In this document: positions 24,205 to 32,220 of the stretch, piece after piece
How the letters are laid out: each line of letters opens with the position of its first letter
How positions within the stretch are numbered: the first letter of the stretch is position 1
Origin: an uncultured Bacilli bacterium
GTDB lineage: Bacteria; Bacillota_I; Bacilli_A; RF39; UBA660
Direction: 5' to 3'
Assembly (NCBI GenBank): GCA_944332505.1
Contig: CALVKC010000004.1
Span: 25,101 to 89,100 of the forward strand
Length of the DNA stretch: 64,000 nt
The notes under the pieces: model-generated
Told to the model about the DNA's origin: nothing
The model's input: only the letters and a program-made list of their open reading frames with translations
Database searches by the model: none
Translations under genes and position numbers: made by a program

Positions 24205-24320
24205 AAAAAATGGCACTATTTTCACAAATAATGCCATCCCACAAATCATAATTATAACAAAAAAAACACAGCCAATAGGAAAACAAAATAACCATCTAAT
24301 TTTTACACTACAAAGATAAT
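24205..24320 (-). ncRNA. Short minus-strand RNA with GUGA hairpin, copy 5
   Basis: A TATCTTTG box near 24312 precedes about 70 nt without a credible ORF and the hairpin ATGGCATTATTT-GTGA-AAATAGTGCCAT with T9. A 67-codon frame here begins upstream of its own promoter and is rejected. Confidence 0.45.
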
Positions 24321-24394
24321 ACAAATATTTCATATATACAAATAAAACACCAACTTTAACATTGTTAATTTTTTATGTTAAAAATGTTAATTCA

Positions 24395-24450
24395 TTTGGT
24401 TTATATTCCAGATTGCCGTATATTTGTGGTGTGAAATTATATGTTCTCAT
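24395..24450 (+). promoter_or_regulatory. B-type promoter whose transcript is interrupted by an insertion
   Basis: TTTGG 24395 and TATATTTG 24419-24426 with the standard GTGGTGTGAAATTAT leader. The expected terminator hairpin is replaced at 24451 by the end of the tnpB-less element. It is the only B-type unit broken in this way. Confidence 0.55.
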
Positions 24451-24695
24451 ACCGTATATGAAATTCTACGAAAATCTATGATTTAGGCATATCTCATTTC
24501 TTGCTTCAACCTATCATTACTTTTTAGTACATTATCCTTTATATAATCAGTCATCCATAAGAGGATAGTCCACAAGCGTAAATTCGGCAGTACGGCTACC
24601 TACTGTATTCATATATAATATATCATTAACTTTGCAAAAATACAAAAAATTAGTCATAAAAACAAATAATTTTTCGTAGATTTTCTTAAAAGTTT
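24451..24695 (-). mobile_element. Orphan IS1341/IS605-type right end with TnpB guide-RNA scaffold
   Basis: About 160 nt match the 3' end and reRNA scaffold of the two tnpB elements at 40545 and 48679. Shared blocks are the end CCGTATATGAAATTCTACG, TTGCTTCAACCTATCATTAC and ATCCATAAGAGGATAGTCCA. The last codons of tnpB survive (TAEFTLVDYPLMDD), but the rest of the gene is absent. The opposite end (about 24670-24690) carries TTCGTAGATTTTC, an inverted echo of CTACGAAAATCTATG. This is a non-autonomous, guide-RNA-only derivative. Confidence 0.7.
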
Positions 24696-24697
24696 AT

Positions 24698-24961
24698 TTA
24701 ACAGCTATTTACCCTGTAATATCTTTTGCCTAAAATCTCATTCACATCCTTGGCAAGCAGATACTCTTCATCTTCTGTATCGCCATCCTCCCAATCAAGA
24801 TTGTCGGCAAATTCCAGACTATGTTCCTCACACGCATCGAAAACCTTTTCAATATCTGAGATGGTCTTCATTTCTTGATTGAAGCTCTCGTCCTGATAGT
24901 CCAACCATTCTACTATACGGCGTAGTTTGTCGCACGCAAATTCTTTATCTTCTATTTCCAT
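24698..24961 (-). CDS. Acidic hypothetical protein, atypical codon use (87 aa)
   Basis: Begins MEIEDKEFACDKLRRIVEWL; 27 Asp/Glu residues. Codons are clearly GC-richer than in neighbours. Its stop is at the edge of the orphan tnpB-type element, so the C-terminus may have been altered by the insertion. No family recognised. Confidence 0.6.
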   Translation of the reverse strand: MEIEDKEFACDKLRRIVEWLDYQDESFNQEMKTISDIEKVFDACEEHSLEFADNLDWEDGDTEDEEYLLAKDVNEILGKRYYRVNSC

Positions 24962-25342
24962 AGCTCACAATTTTTTATGATTAGGTGTTTGTTTAAGTTT
25001 TACATTACAAAGATAATATATTTATTTCACTCCTGCAAATAAATTAACATTTTTAACATTTTATCCTCATTAATCAAAAGAGTCATTTTTCAACACCACA
25101 AATATAGTGACTTTTTCCAAATCGACCAAATTTATTTAGTTAAAATTCATTAACACAATAAATAAATTTATTAGATTTATTTTAAGGCGTTTTAAGCGGT
25201 TTTTATTTCATTTTAATGTTGGTATCATTAATTTAATAAAAGTCCGTTAGAAGCAAAATAAATAGGCTTGTCGTTTATGTATTATTAATAATGTTACATA
25301 ATAAAAAAAGCTGAACACTATTGAAAGTATCCAGCTTTTTTA
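24962..25342. other. Gene-free interval with minus-strand B-type promoter and repeat R65 copy 3
   Basis: It holds the A-type promoter of the gene at 24698, a minus-strand B-type promoter (CAACACCACAAATATA and CCAAA, about 25090-25130), the R65 repeat (ATTTTAAGGCGTTTTAAGCG at about 25180), and a terminator hairpin AAGCTGAACACT/AGTATCCAGCTT (about 25308-25338). No ORF. Confidence 0.5.
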
Positions 25343-25771
25343 TCATTCTGTTATTTTATTTTTTAAATCTGTTATTCGTAGATAAAATCCACGTGTGTGT
25401 AAGCTGTCACTTAATTCTAATTTAGTATGGTCATAATGGTGCATAAATTCATGTAATAAGGTTTCAAATAAACATTTTATACTTATCTCTTTTTGAGTTA
25501 TTGCCGTTAAATTATAAATATAAATTTCTTGCTTATTAATAACATAATATCCAAATGTGGTTGCGTTACCTTTCTTTTTGCGTGGCTTATTAAGTAATAC
25601 CAATTTTTTTATTGGCGGTATTTTAAATTTATTACAAAGATAATTTAAAAGATTGATACTATCAGTAAGCCTGTTCTTGTCAGATAATAATCTTTTAGTA
25701 TATTCTTTTGAAAATTTATTTAAACAAACTTCATTTATCTTATTTGAAAGCTGATAATTATTTGATTCCAT
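25343..25771 (-). CDS. SprT-like zinc metallopeptidase (142 aa)
   Basis: The zincin motif HEFMHHYDH with a downstream His (LHTRGFYLRI) gives HExxH plus third ligand, as in SprT-like proteases. The N-terminal 60 residues are helical and basic. SprT/Spartan relatives act on DNA-bound proteins, so cleavage of host DNA-associated proteins is plausible but not shown. Transcribed from a B-type promoter just upstream (about 25797-25840), one of the few B-type promoters in front of a gene. Confidence 0.75.
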   Translation of the reverse strand: MESNNYQLSNKINEVCLNKFSKEYTKRLLSDKNRLTDSINLLNYLCNKFKIPPIKKLVLLNKPRKKKGNATTFGYYVINKQEIYIYNLTAITQKEISIKCLFETLLHEFMHHYDHTKLELSDSLHTRGFYLRITDLKNKITE

Positions 25772-25868
25772 ATCATTAAATTATTATTTTTTTATCTAAC
25801 ACAAATATACGCACTTTTCAGGTATTGACCAAATTTTTCAAGTTAAAAATTGTTAAATTAAATATGTA

Positions 25869-25898
25869 AAAAAAGGTAGCCTTTTAAGCTACCTTTTC
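25869..25898 (-). terminator. Hairpin after the 194-aa gene
   Basis: AAGGTAGC/GCTACCTT with a T-run on the minus strand, following the GTACTT palindrome at 25903-25920. Together they end the gene at 25921-26505. Confidence 0.6.
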
Positions 25899-25902
25899 AA
25901 AA

Positions 25903-25920
25903 GGTACTTATTCAAGTACC
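25903..25920. repeat. GTACTT palindrome, copy 5
   Basis: GGTACTTATTCAAGTACC, immediately after the stop codon of the gene at 25921. Confidence 0.55.
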
Positions 25921-26505
25921 TTATTTAAAGAAATCTTTCAATTTAGCAATGTCAGCAAAACCGATTACTCTGTTAAAAGATTTTTCACCTTGTCCGAGGT
26001 AAATAATGCCTTCAAGTTTGTAGTCACGGACGACGACTTGTTCTTCTGCTTCCAAACCACTTTCGGCTTGTTTTTGGCTTATTGATGGTTTAGGTATGAA
26101 ACTTTTTATTTCCGCTTCAACACTCGCATCAGTCACCAACTGTCCGTCAAGAATGAAGATACTTTTAGCTTTCGTATTCGAGCGCATTGTACATCTTAAA
26201 TATTTTACGCTTGCATCTTTATCCGCTTGCAAAATGTATGGATATTCACACCAACTTTTTCCATTTGGTTTGGCGGCTTTAAAATCAGCCTCAAGCCCTT
26301 TCCTTTCAAGGCGTTGGTTTGCCGTATTTTCGTAGTCATAACCCAGAGCCACATTTGTCATATATGTTGCCTTGTGGACACGGCCATAAAAAGGGTTGCC
26401 ACGTTTGTTCATTTTTGGCTCGGTCAATGTAATAAGACTAATACCAAATGTTCCACGTGAAACATTTTGAGTAAACTCGCTAACTGAATTAAAATTCTGC
26501 TTCAT
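25921..26505 (-). CDS. Conserved Bacteroidota-phage protein (194 aa)
   Basis: Characteristic blocks are NVSRGTFGISLITLTEPKMN, KRGNPFYGRVHKATY, NVALGYDYENTANQRLERKG and LRCTMRSNTKAKS. I recognise this set from many gut Bacteroidota phages and plasmids. Its function has not been assigned, as far as I know; one of its blocks happens to encode a parS-type site in the DNA (26449-26464). Codon use is less AT-rich than that of its neighbours, suggesting strong conservation or expression. Confidence 0.7.
   Translation of the reverse strand: MKQNFNSVSEFTQNVSRGTFGISLITLTEPKMNKRGNPFYGRVHKATYMTNVALGYDYENTANQRLERKGLEADFKAAKPNGKSWCEYPYILQADKDASVKYLRCTMRSNTKAKSIFILDGQLVTDASVEAEIKSFIPKPSISQKQAESGLEAEEQVVVRDYKLEGIIYLGQGEKSFNRVIGFADIAKLKDFFK
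26449..26464. promoter_or_regulatory. parS-type site 1
   Basis: TGTTCCACGTGAAACA matches the bacterial chromosomal ParB site consensus TGTTNCACGTGAAACA at every position. It lies inside the coding sequence of the 194-aa gene (codons for NVSRGTF). A second identical site lies 762 bp to the right. Confidence 0.7.
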
Positions 26506-26905
26506 AGTTACGTTGTTTTAAGTTATACATTTTTTTCTATTACAAAGATAATATTTTTTATCTTTATTGCAAAATATATTATGCTAATTATTGTTAAATC
26601 TTTTTGCCTTACATAATTGATATTTTCCAACACCACAAATATACGATATTTTTATTTTCTATCCAAATATTTTTTTATTTTTTAACATTATTATATGTTC
26701 ATTAATTACATTGCAATTATATCATTATTACTATTATCTAATAAAATATTTTATTAGCTATTTTAAAGGCATATCAGCCACTTTTATGCACTTAACAATA
26801 AACTATATCATTTTATACAATAAATGCGGTACAGATAATTTAAATGCTATGTTTTTATGCTTGAAAAAATATCTGGTTTTACTTGTTTATATTATATTTT
26901 TTTAT
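26506..26905. other. Gene-free interval with divergent promoters and repeat R65 copy 2
   Basis: From left to right: the A-type promoter of the 194-aa gene, a minus-strand B-type promoter (CAACACCACAAATATA near 26630), and repeat R65 (ATTTTAAAGGCATATCAGCC, then AATAAACTATATCATTTTAT, about 26760-26825). No ORF is supported. Confidence 0.5.
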
Positions 26906-26913
26906 TATCTTTG
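26906..26913 (+). promoter_or_regulatory. A-type -7 box of the plus-strand gene at 26941
   Basis: TATCTTTG followed by TATAGTGAAACTTAAAAACA, the same leader as in minus-strand genes, 27 nt before the ATG. Confidence 0.65.
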
Positions 26914-26940
26914 TATAGTGAAACTTAAAAACAAACTATT

Positions 26941-27192
26941 ATGAAACGTAATTTTATTATTGCAAATGATTGCCCAAATAAAGAAATAATTCTTAATAAC
27001 GTAGAAAAGATAAATGATTTTATCAGTAAGTTTAAAAAATATTACTCTAAATATGATAAACGGCTTTTAACCACAAAGAAAAAAGTTATTGTGAACTTAA
27101 AAAGGGGTATTGTAAACGTATCTATTGATTTTAATAAGAAACATTACGGACAATGCTTTGGATTCTATGAAGATATTGTTATTAACTATTAA
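26941..27192 (+). CDS. Hypothetical basic protein between two parS sites (83 aa)
   Basis: Begins MKRNFIIANDCPNKEIILNN and is strongly basic in the middle (KYDKRLLTTKKKVIVNLKRG). No HTH is evident. It is a lone plus-strand gene flanked at about 0.5 kb left and 20 bp right by parS-type sites, which makes a DNA-related role worth testing. No family recognised. Confidence 0.65.
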   Translation: MKRNFIIANDCPNKEIILNNVEKINDFISKFKKYYSKYDKRLLTTKKKVIVNLKRGIVNVSIDFNKKHYGQCFGFYEDIVINY

Positions 27193-27210
27193 TAACATTT
27201 TTTAACACAT

Positions 27211-27226
27211 TGTTCCACGTGAAACA
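27211..27226. promoter_or_regulatory. parS-type site 2
   Basis: TGTTCCACGTGAAACA, identical to site 1, in non-coding DNA 18 bp after the stop codon of the gene at 26941. Confidence 0.75.
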
Positions 27227-27228
27227 TA

Positions 27229-27357
27229 GGCCTACCCAGTAGGCCACCCTACGTAACCCCTACCAACTACCCTCCCTTTTTAACGTCTTTTAACAGCGAA
27301 CGGTTTATCGTATAAAATTTTCTAGAAAAATTTTTCATTATAAAATAAGGGGTGGCC
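27229..27357. other. GC-rich inverted-repeat region next to parS
   Basis: A 7-bp hairpin GGCCTAC-CCA-GTAGGCC (27229-27245) is followed by a C-rich strand (ACCCTACGTAACCCCTACC). GGCCACCC (27242-27249) is answered by GGGTGGCC (27350-27357) about 100 nt away. The GC content is far above the surrounding sequence. It could be a partition or replication locus, or the scar of an insertion. Confidence 0.45.
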
Positions 27358-27414
27358 ATATTTTTATTTATAGGCATCATGTAAAAAAATTCCAGGAAAA
27401 AATAAAAGATAAAA

Positions 27415-27711
27415 TTAAATTGAAAGTATTTTGTTTAATTCCTCTCTACTGTTGAATTGATATATTTTGTCATTAATTTTAATATATCCTTCTACATTAT
27501 CATATATTGGTACAAAAAGGCTCTTGACAGAAACCCTTAGTCCTAATGCAATTTTCTCAATGGTGTCCAATCGGGCATTTCCGTACATTGCTCGGTTGAG
27601 GCTAGCAGGGTCTATTCCAATATCTTCCGCTAGGTCTTTTAAGTGTTTGTTTTGTTCTTTGCACAATCATTTTACGTTTTCAGCTAAAATTTTTTCCATA
27701 GTTTCTATCAT
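27415..27711 (-). pseudogene. XRE-family HTH regulator with in-frame TGA
   Basis: From an ATG at 27711 the frame reads MIETMEKILAENVK, TGA (27667-27669), then LCKEQNKHLKDLAEDIG and an intact helix-turn-helix (IDPASLNRAMYGNARLDTIE). The NVK-x-LCKEQ context expects Arg, so CGA to TGA is the simplest reading: a nonsense mutation. TGA is a genuine stop elsewhere in the window (for example 46418-46420). Readthrough or restart at the adjacent TTG cannot be excluded. Confidence 0.6.
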
Positions 27712-27744
27712 GTTAAGACAAAGTAATACTATAATCATACTAAA

Positions 27745-28056
27745 TTATAAATAAAAGTAGTTCATCAAGCTATTATATAACGCCTTGGATAATTGTGCAT
27801 CATCAAATTGATTTATAATACGTTTACCATTTTTATATATAATAGCATATTTATCTTGATGCCAACAAGTGACAGTATATTTACCCTCCCATATAAAATC
27901 TCTAAAATTTTTATCATCATAAAAAGCATCTGTTTTAAATTTATCAAAGTTAAAAAACACTTCATGAATTATATGATTTTTAAAATTTTTATCATATATA
28001 ATTTTAATTATAATAAAAACAAATAAAATGAATATAAGAAATAAGATAGGTATCAT
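27745..28056 (-). CDS. Membrane-anchored hypothetical protein (103 aa)
   Basis: One N-terminal transmembrane helix (residues 1-20, MIPILFLIFILFVFIIIKII) precedes a soluble domain containing WEGKYTVTCWHQDKYAIIYK. No family recognised. It is the first gene to the right of the parS/HTH region on the minus strand. Confidence 0.6.
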   Translation of the reverse strand: MIPILFLIFILFVFIIIKIIYDKNFKNHIIHEVFFNFDKFKTDAFYDDKNFRDFIWEGKYTVTCWHQDKYAIIYKNGKRIINQFDDAQLSKALYNSLMNYFYL

Positions 28057-28135
28057 AAATTATTTTTTTTTTATTAGATAATTTAATTTTTAAAATAAAA
28101 AAGAAAAAAAATAAATGATAGCAAATAACTATCAT

Positions 28136-28942
28136 TTATTTACAAATCATATCATATAATAGATTCCATTTATTAATTACATCTTTAGACGAACCACCAC
28201 TACGCCATACATCTTTATCTAGTGAGCCTAAATCATAATGTCTATAACGTCCGCAATCAGGTGAAATTTCACCAAATACTGTTTTTCCATCTTCAGAAAT
28301 AAACAAACACAAATCATATATCATAATATTTTTTTCACCTAAGAAGTCAGTCAATATTTTAAATGTCTTTATTGCAGTTTTCTTAGCTTCTTTAACATCA
28401 ATATATAAATCAGCTTGTGAATCGCACATTGGTTCGTCTGCTAATGGTTTCTTTGTTTCTGGATGTTGAAATGGATTTCTCCAGTCAAATCTGACGATAG
28501 GTTCTGGATACGGTTGCATATTTTCAATAACCATACCGCCATAATAAGGGTGTGATTCTCTAACTTTAGACCCATGCATTCCGAAATACCTATGTTTTGA
28601 TGTTCCAGTATGATTTGCTTTGACAACAACTTCAATATTTGGTGCATTTACTAATCTAGTCAGTACAAACTCATCAGTATAATCAATATAAGCATGGTCA
28701 ATTCCATTATTCTTTAATAATTCACACAGAACTTTACTGACATGTACTCTTGGGATATTGCTACCTTCTACAACTCCACATCTATTAGCAGTAAAAGAAT
28801 AAATTGTAGGTTTAAAATAAATGATTCCAATTTCATCGGTTACTTTTCGTATTTCTTTAGATTCACCTTCAATAAACAAAGGAAGTTTTCTAAAATTATT
28901 TAAATCAATGTGTTTGAAATCGCAACCAATTAAATTGGTCAA
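28136..28942 (-). CDS. PurC-like SAICAR synthetase family protein (268 aa)
   Basis: The order of motifs follows PurC: GESKEIRKV (nucleotide-binding start), a segment VEGSNIPRVHVSKVLCELL, IEVVVKANHTGTSKHRY (compare VECVVRNRAAGSLVKR), then FGEISPDCGRYR (compare GDEFSPDGSRLW) and SLDKDVWR (compare KMDKDRFR). PurC joins aspartate to CAIR in purine synthesis. Several usually invariant residues differ, including the region after VVV and the DFK element (here YDLCLF), so the substrate may not be CAIR. It lies next to the RdgB-like gene on the same strand. Confidence 0.75.
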   Translation of the reverse strand: MTNLIGCDFKHIDLNNFRKLPLFIEGESKEIRKVTDEIGIIYFKPTIYSFTANRCGVVEGSNIPRVHVSKVLCELLKNNGIDHAYIDYTDEFVLTRLVNAPNIEVVVKANHTGTSKHRYFGMHGSKVRESHPYYGGMVIENMQPYPEPIVRFDWRNPFQHPETKKPLADEPMCDSQADLYIDVKEAKKTAIKTFKILTDFLGEKNIMIYDLCLFISEDGKTVFGEISPDCGRYRHYDLGSLDKDVWRSGGSSKDVINKWNLLYDMICK

Positions 28943-28975
28943 TAATTCGTTAATTTTTCTAACATAATTAAAATA

Positions 28976-29950
28976 TTATTTATTAATAGTTTTCAAATAT
29001 TCGGCAAAAAATCTTCCAACTTCATTAAGAGCAGCTTTTCTATGGCTTCTCAAATTTTTTCTAGCAGTATCCAATTCAGCATATGTTTTACCAAATGTAT
29101 CATTACCAACGAATAGAGGGTCATATCCGAAACCATTATTACCTTTTAATTCATCAATTACAAAGCCATGAGATTGTTTTGTAATTTTAAATAATTCAAC
29201 ACCGTTTCGCATTACAGTAAAACAAACTTCAAAATAAGCATTTCTTTTTTCAAATGGTATTGTTTTAATAAGTTCAATTAATCTTTTATTATTCAATAAG
29301 TCATGTTCAGTTTTATCTGTTGTAAAATCTTCTTTTGGAACAAATAAAACATTAAGGTTATCATCAAGTTTAACCGAATGAAAACGTGCTGAATAAGCAC
29401 CTGGTAGTCCATTTAATTCTGGCACCACTAATCCAGAGTCTTCACAAATAACAAATTTGTCTTTATTTTTATCACAATAACCTAATCCCTTTATAATTGC
29501 ATTTTCTTCAATAGTTTTACCAATTTCATCAATGTCTAGGGATTGTGGGATTAAATCAAGACCTAGTGGAGAGAGAATTGAAGCAATTTCTCTAATTTTT
29601 CCTTTGTTTGTTGTACCTATAATAACTTCCATAAAATTTTTACCTTGTTTAAAACCGTTAATATAATTTACAATTCTTGAAATATTATCATTAAAATCCA
29701 TATATGTCATATATATAGGAATTTTTCTTTTAGAATTTGATGTAGCTAAAATTTTAAATCTTTTTTGAAATTTTAGCAAATCTTTCATATTATGAAATGG
29801 AACATCTATTCTATCACCACGTTTTAATATTCTTTCTTGTGATTGTTCTGGATATGTATCTAATAAAATATAGCAAATATTATCATCAAACCCATCTAAA
29901 ATATTATCATAATTAGGATTATTAGTTTCCGAAGAACTGAAAGTATTCAA
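28976..29950 (-). CDS. RdgB/HAM1-like NTP pyrophosphatase with extra N-terminal part (324 aa)
   Basis: Residues 106-324 are an Ham1/RdgB domain: IIGTTNKGKIREI, CEDSGLVVPELNGLPGAYSA, NNGFGYDPLFV, SHRKAAL. This family hydrolyses non-canonical purine NTPs (ITP, XTP, dITP). Residues 1-105 are unrelated and open only after a TGA at the edge of the IS607-type element, starting with TTG. They look like the tail of a gene cut by the insertion; translation of the enzyme could also begin at the ATG at 29635. Confidence 0.8.
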   Translation of the reverse strand: MNTFSSSETNNPNYDNILDGFDDNICYILLDTYPEQSQERILKRGDRIDVPFHNMKDLLKFQKRFKILATSNSKRKIPIYMTYMDFNDNISRIVNYINGFKQGKNFMEVIIGTTNKGKIREIASILSPLGLDLIPQSLDIDEIGKTIEENAIIKGLGYCDKNKDKFVICEDSGLVVPELNGLPGAYSARFHSVKLDDNLNVLFVPKEDFTTDKTEHDLLNNKRLIELIKTIPFEKRNAYFEVCFTVMRNGVELFKITKQSHGFVIDELKGNNGFGYDPLFVGNDTFGKTYAELDTARKNLRSHRKAALNEVGRFFAEYLKTINK

Positions 29951-29959
29951 ATGTATTCA

Positions 29960-31585
29960 TTAATGAGCACACCTACTTTCACTACCTTTTATAAGGTCTC
30001 TTCGAAACGATAACAGCACCTCTTTCACCTTTTCCTTGTTCAGTTTCTTCGGCTCATAAGCACCATTATCCATTTGTTTTAAGAGCTTGCTACGTAACAC
30101 GGTTACGGAAGCTCTATTTTTTATGTTTACTGCTGCATTGATGTCAGCATTGCTTTCAAACCCACATTCAATACAACTAAATTCTTCTTGACTTGTTCTG
30201 TTTTCATCATCAATACATCCACATATAGGACACATTTTACTTGTATAATAGCTTTGTACGGTTGACACTGCTATATCATATTTCCTTGCAATATGTTCTA
30301 CTTCAGACTTTAAACTACTTAACCTTAAAAAATTAACAACTCTATTAAAATTAATATCATTATTATTTTTATCCTTAACAAAGGATTTACCAAATTCATT
30401 ATCAAGGTTTTCCATAACAACATGTGTAATATTATCATTTTTTAATGACTTACACATATTTGATATTGATTGTTGATTGGATTTAAATATTTTTTCTCTT
30501 AATTTATCCAATTTTAATTGATAACGTTTTCCAACTTTATATTCTTTTCCTTGTTTTTCCTTTACGCTATCAAGATATGTAGATAATTTGCAAAAATCAT
30601 TAACTAATTTCCTATTATAATCATAGGTCTCTCCATTAGATAATGAGAATATATTATGCTTTACATTCACATCAATTCCAACTATGTTTGAATTATCATC
30701 AACAGTAGGGATATATCTTTCTCCATCTTTACAAATATGAATATTAACTTGTTTTTGTTTTTCATTAAATGTAATCGTATATTCATAATCAGGATTACCT
30801 TTATGATATTCTTTCATACTGCCAAACCAATCCTTATTAAACTTAATTGGTATGTCAAATGACTTTCTATTTAATCCACTTAATGAAACAAAACTATTAA
30901 TAATAGAATTGTAATTTTTATTATAACTAATAATATCAGTTTTTCTACATCTACCATTGAATGTTAATGTTTTAAATTCAATTGGTCTTTCTTGATATTG
31001 TTTAATAATTCTATTTCTTTTAGACAAAGATAATGATAATAATCTATCTAATCCAAATTTATTAATATAATTTAATATATTATTATAAAACTGTTTTTTA
31101 TTATCATCCACATTATCTATTTGAGAATTAATGTATTCTACAATATTATTATTTCCATATCTTGCAAGATATGATAAACATATTGATAAAGATGTTTTTT
31201 CTTTTGTTAATATTACTTTTTTGAATTCACCTTTTTTATGATTTTTACAATTACGTTTATAATATTCAAAACCAACAAAAGTTATTTTTTCAAATGTAAG
31301 TTTTTTTTGTATTGCTTTGAATTTATTTTGATAACAAGTAAAGACTTGTTCATACAATTGTTTATCAAATGAACTTGGAATTACACCTTTATATTTATTT
31401 CTCATTTCTTTTAAAAATGAGAACATATTATAATCAAGATATTTTAATAGGTTTTTGCTTACATATTCAGAAACAGTGTTTTTATGTTCACGAATAGTCA
31501 TAGCAAATGCTCTTAACTCATTATATTTCAAGCGAGTTAAATCATTTGAATGTAATATTTTAGTATATTTGCTATCCGTTAACAT
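29960..31585 (-). CDS. tnpB: TnpB, IS607-associated RNA-guided nuclease (541 aa)
   Basis: RuvC-like motifs are present: GIDVNVKHNIFS (first Asp), MENLDN (Glu), and ESNADINAAVNI (last Asp), with the zinc finger CPICG...CIECG between the last two. At 541 aa it is longer than the about 400 aa of typical TnpB, with an extended N-terminal half. TnpB cuts DNA guided by a right-end RNA. Its RNA would come from the tnpB 3' end near 29960, leading into the RdgB-like locus. Confidence 0.88.
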   Translation of the reverse strand: MLTDSKYTKILHSNDLTRLKYNELRAFAMTIREHKNTVSEYVSKNLLKYLDYNMFSFLKEMRNKYKGVIPSSFDKQLYEQVFTCYQNKFKAIQKKLTFEKITFVGFEYYKRNCKNHKKGEFKKVILTKEKTSLSICLSYLARYGNNNIVEYINSQIDNVDDNKKQFYNNILNYINKFGLDRLLSLSLSKRNRIIKQYQERPIEFKTLTFNGRCRKTDIISYNKNYNSIINSFVSLSGLNRKSFDIPIKFNKDWFGSMKEYHKGNPDYEYTITFNEKQKQVNIHICKDGERYIPTVDDNSNIVGIDVNVKHNIFSLSNGETYDYNRKLVNDFCKLSTYLDSVKEKQGKEYKVGKRYQLKLDKLREKIFKSNQQSISNMCKSLKNDNITHVVMENLDNEFGKSFVKDKNNNDINFNRVVNFLRLSSLKSEVEHIARKYDIAVSTVQSYYTSKMCPICGCIDDENRTSQEEFSCIECGFESNADINAAVNIKNRASVTVLRSKLLKQMDNGAYEPKKLNKEKVKEVLLSFRRDLIKGSESRCAH

Positions 31586-31590
31586 GTTTA

Positions 31591-32220
31591 TTATTTTAAT
31601 TTTTGCTTCTTTTTATTTTCTTTTGCACGCATTGAATAGACCTTACCACTGAATGATGCTATAAGCATCATCATGTCATTAACCAATTCTTCTTGCTCAG
31701 TACATTCTTTTTTATCAACCAATTCAATTTCCACATTATAGCTATTGAAAAACATTTCGATTAAATTATATTGAAAACGTGTAAGTCTATCTTTATGTTC
31801 AATTATAACTTTATCAATTTGTTTATTAATAACCAATTTACATAGTTTGACAAACCCCTTTCTTTTATCATTTAATCCACTACCCATATCCTTAATAATA
31901 TGTTCTATTTTATATCCTTGTTTAACAGCATATTCATTAAGTCTTTGAGATTGTCTGTCAATATCACCATGTTGTTTTTGGTCGGATGTTGAGCAACGGG
32001 CATATGTAGCTACTCTTATTTCAGTTTTATTGGTGTTTTCGATATTATCAATATCTTCTCCACATAATAATTTTAAGTCTTCAAGTTTGTATCTCCTATG
32101 CCCACCAGATGTTTTATAAGTTTTCAATTTATTTTCTTTATCCCATCTATGCATAGTTGATTTTGATACATGAAGATAATTCATAGCTTCTTTAAGAGTC
32201 AGTAGTTTCTCCATCATCAA
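31591..32220 (-). CDS. tnpA: IS607-family serine recombinase (209 aa)
   Basis: An N-terminal MerR-like HTH (LTLKEAMNYLHVSKSTMHRW, GGHRRYKLEDL) is followed by a resolvase domain with catalytic Ser in YARCSTSDQK and the DRLTRF motif. This order, HTH first, is specific to IS607-type transposases. All motifs look intact, so the element may be active. Confidence 0.9.
   Translation of the reverse strand: MMMEKLLTLKEAMNYLHVSKSTMHRWDKENKLKTYKTSGGHRRYKLEDLKLLCGEDIDNIENTNKTEIRVATYARCSTSDQKQHGDIDRQSQRLNEYAVKQGYKIEHIIKDMGSGLNDKRKGFVKLCKLVINKQIDKVIIEHKDRLTRFQYNLIEMFFNSYNVEIELVDKKECTEQEELVNDMMMLIASFSGKVYSMRAKENKKKQKLK

Noticed and set aside
24130..24333. A 67-codon minus-strand ORF
   Set aside because: Its start lies upstream of its own -7 box and its frame runs through a terminator hairpin and T-run; the coding reading is a side effect of the hairpin sequence.
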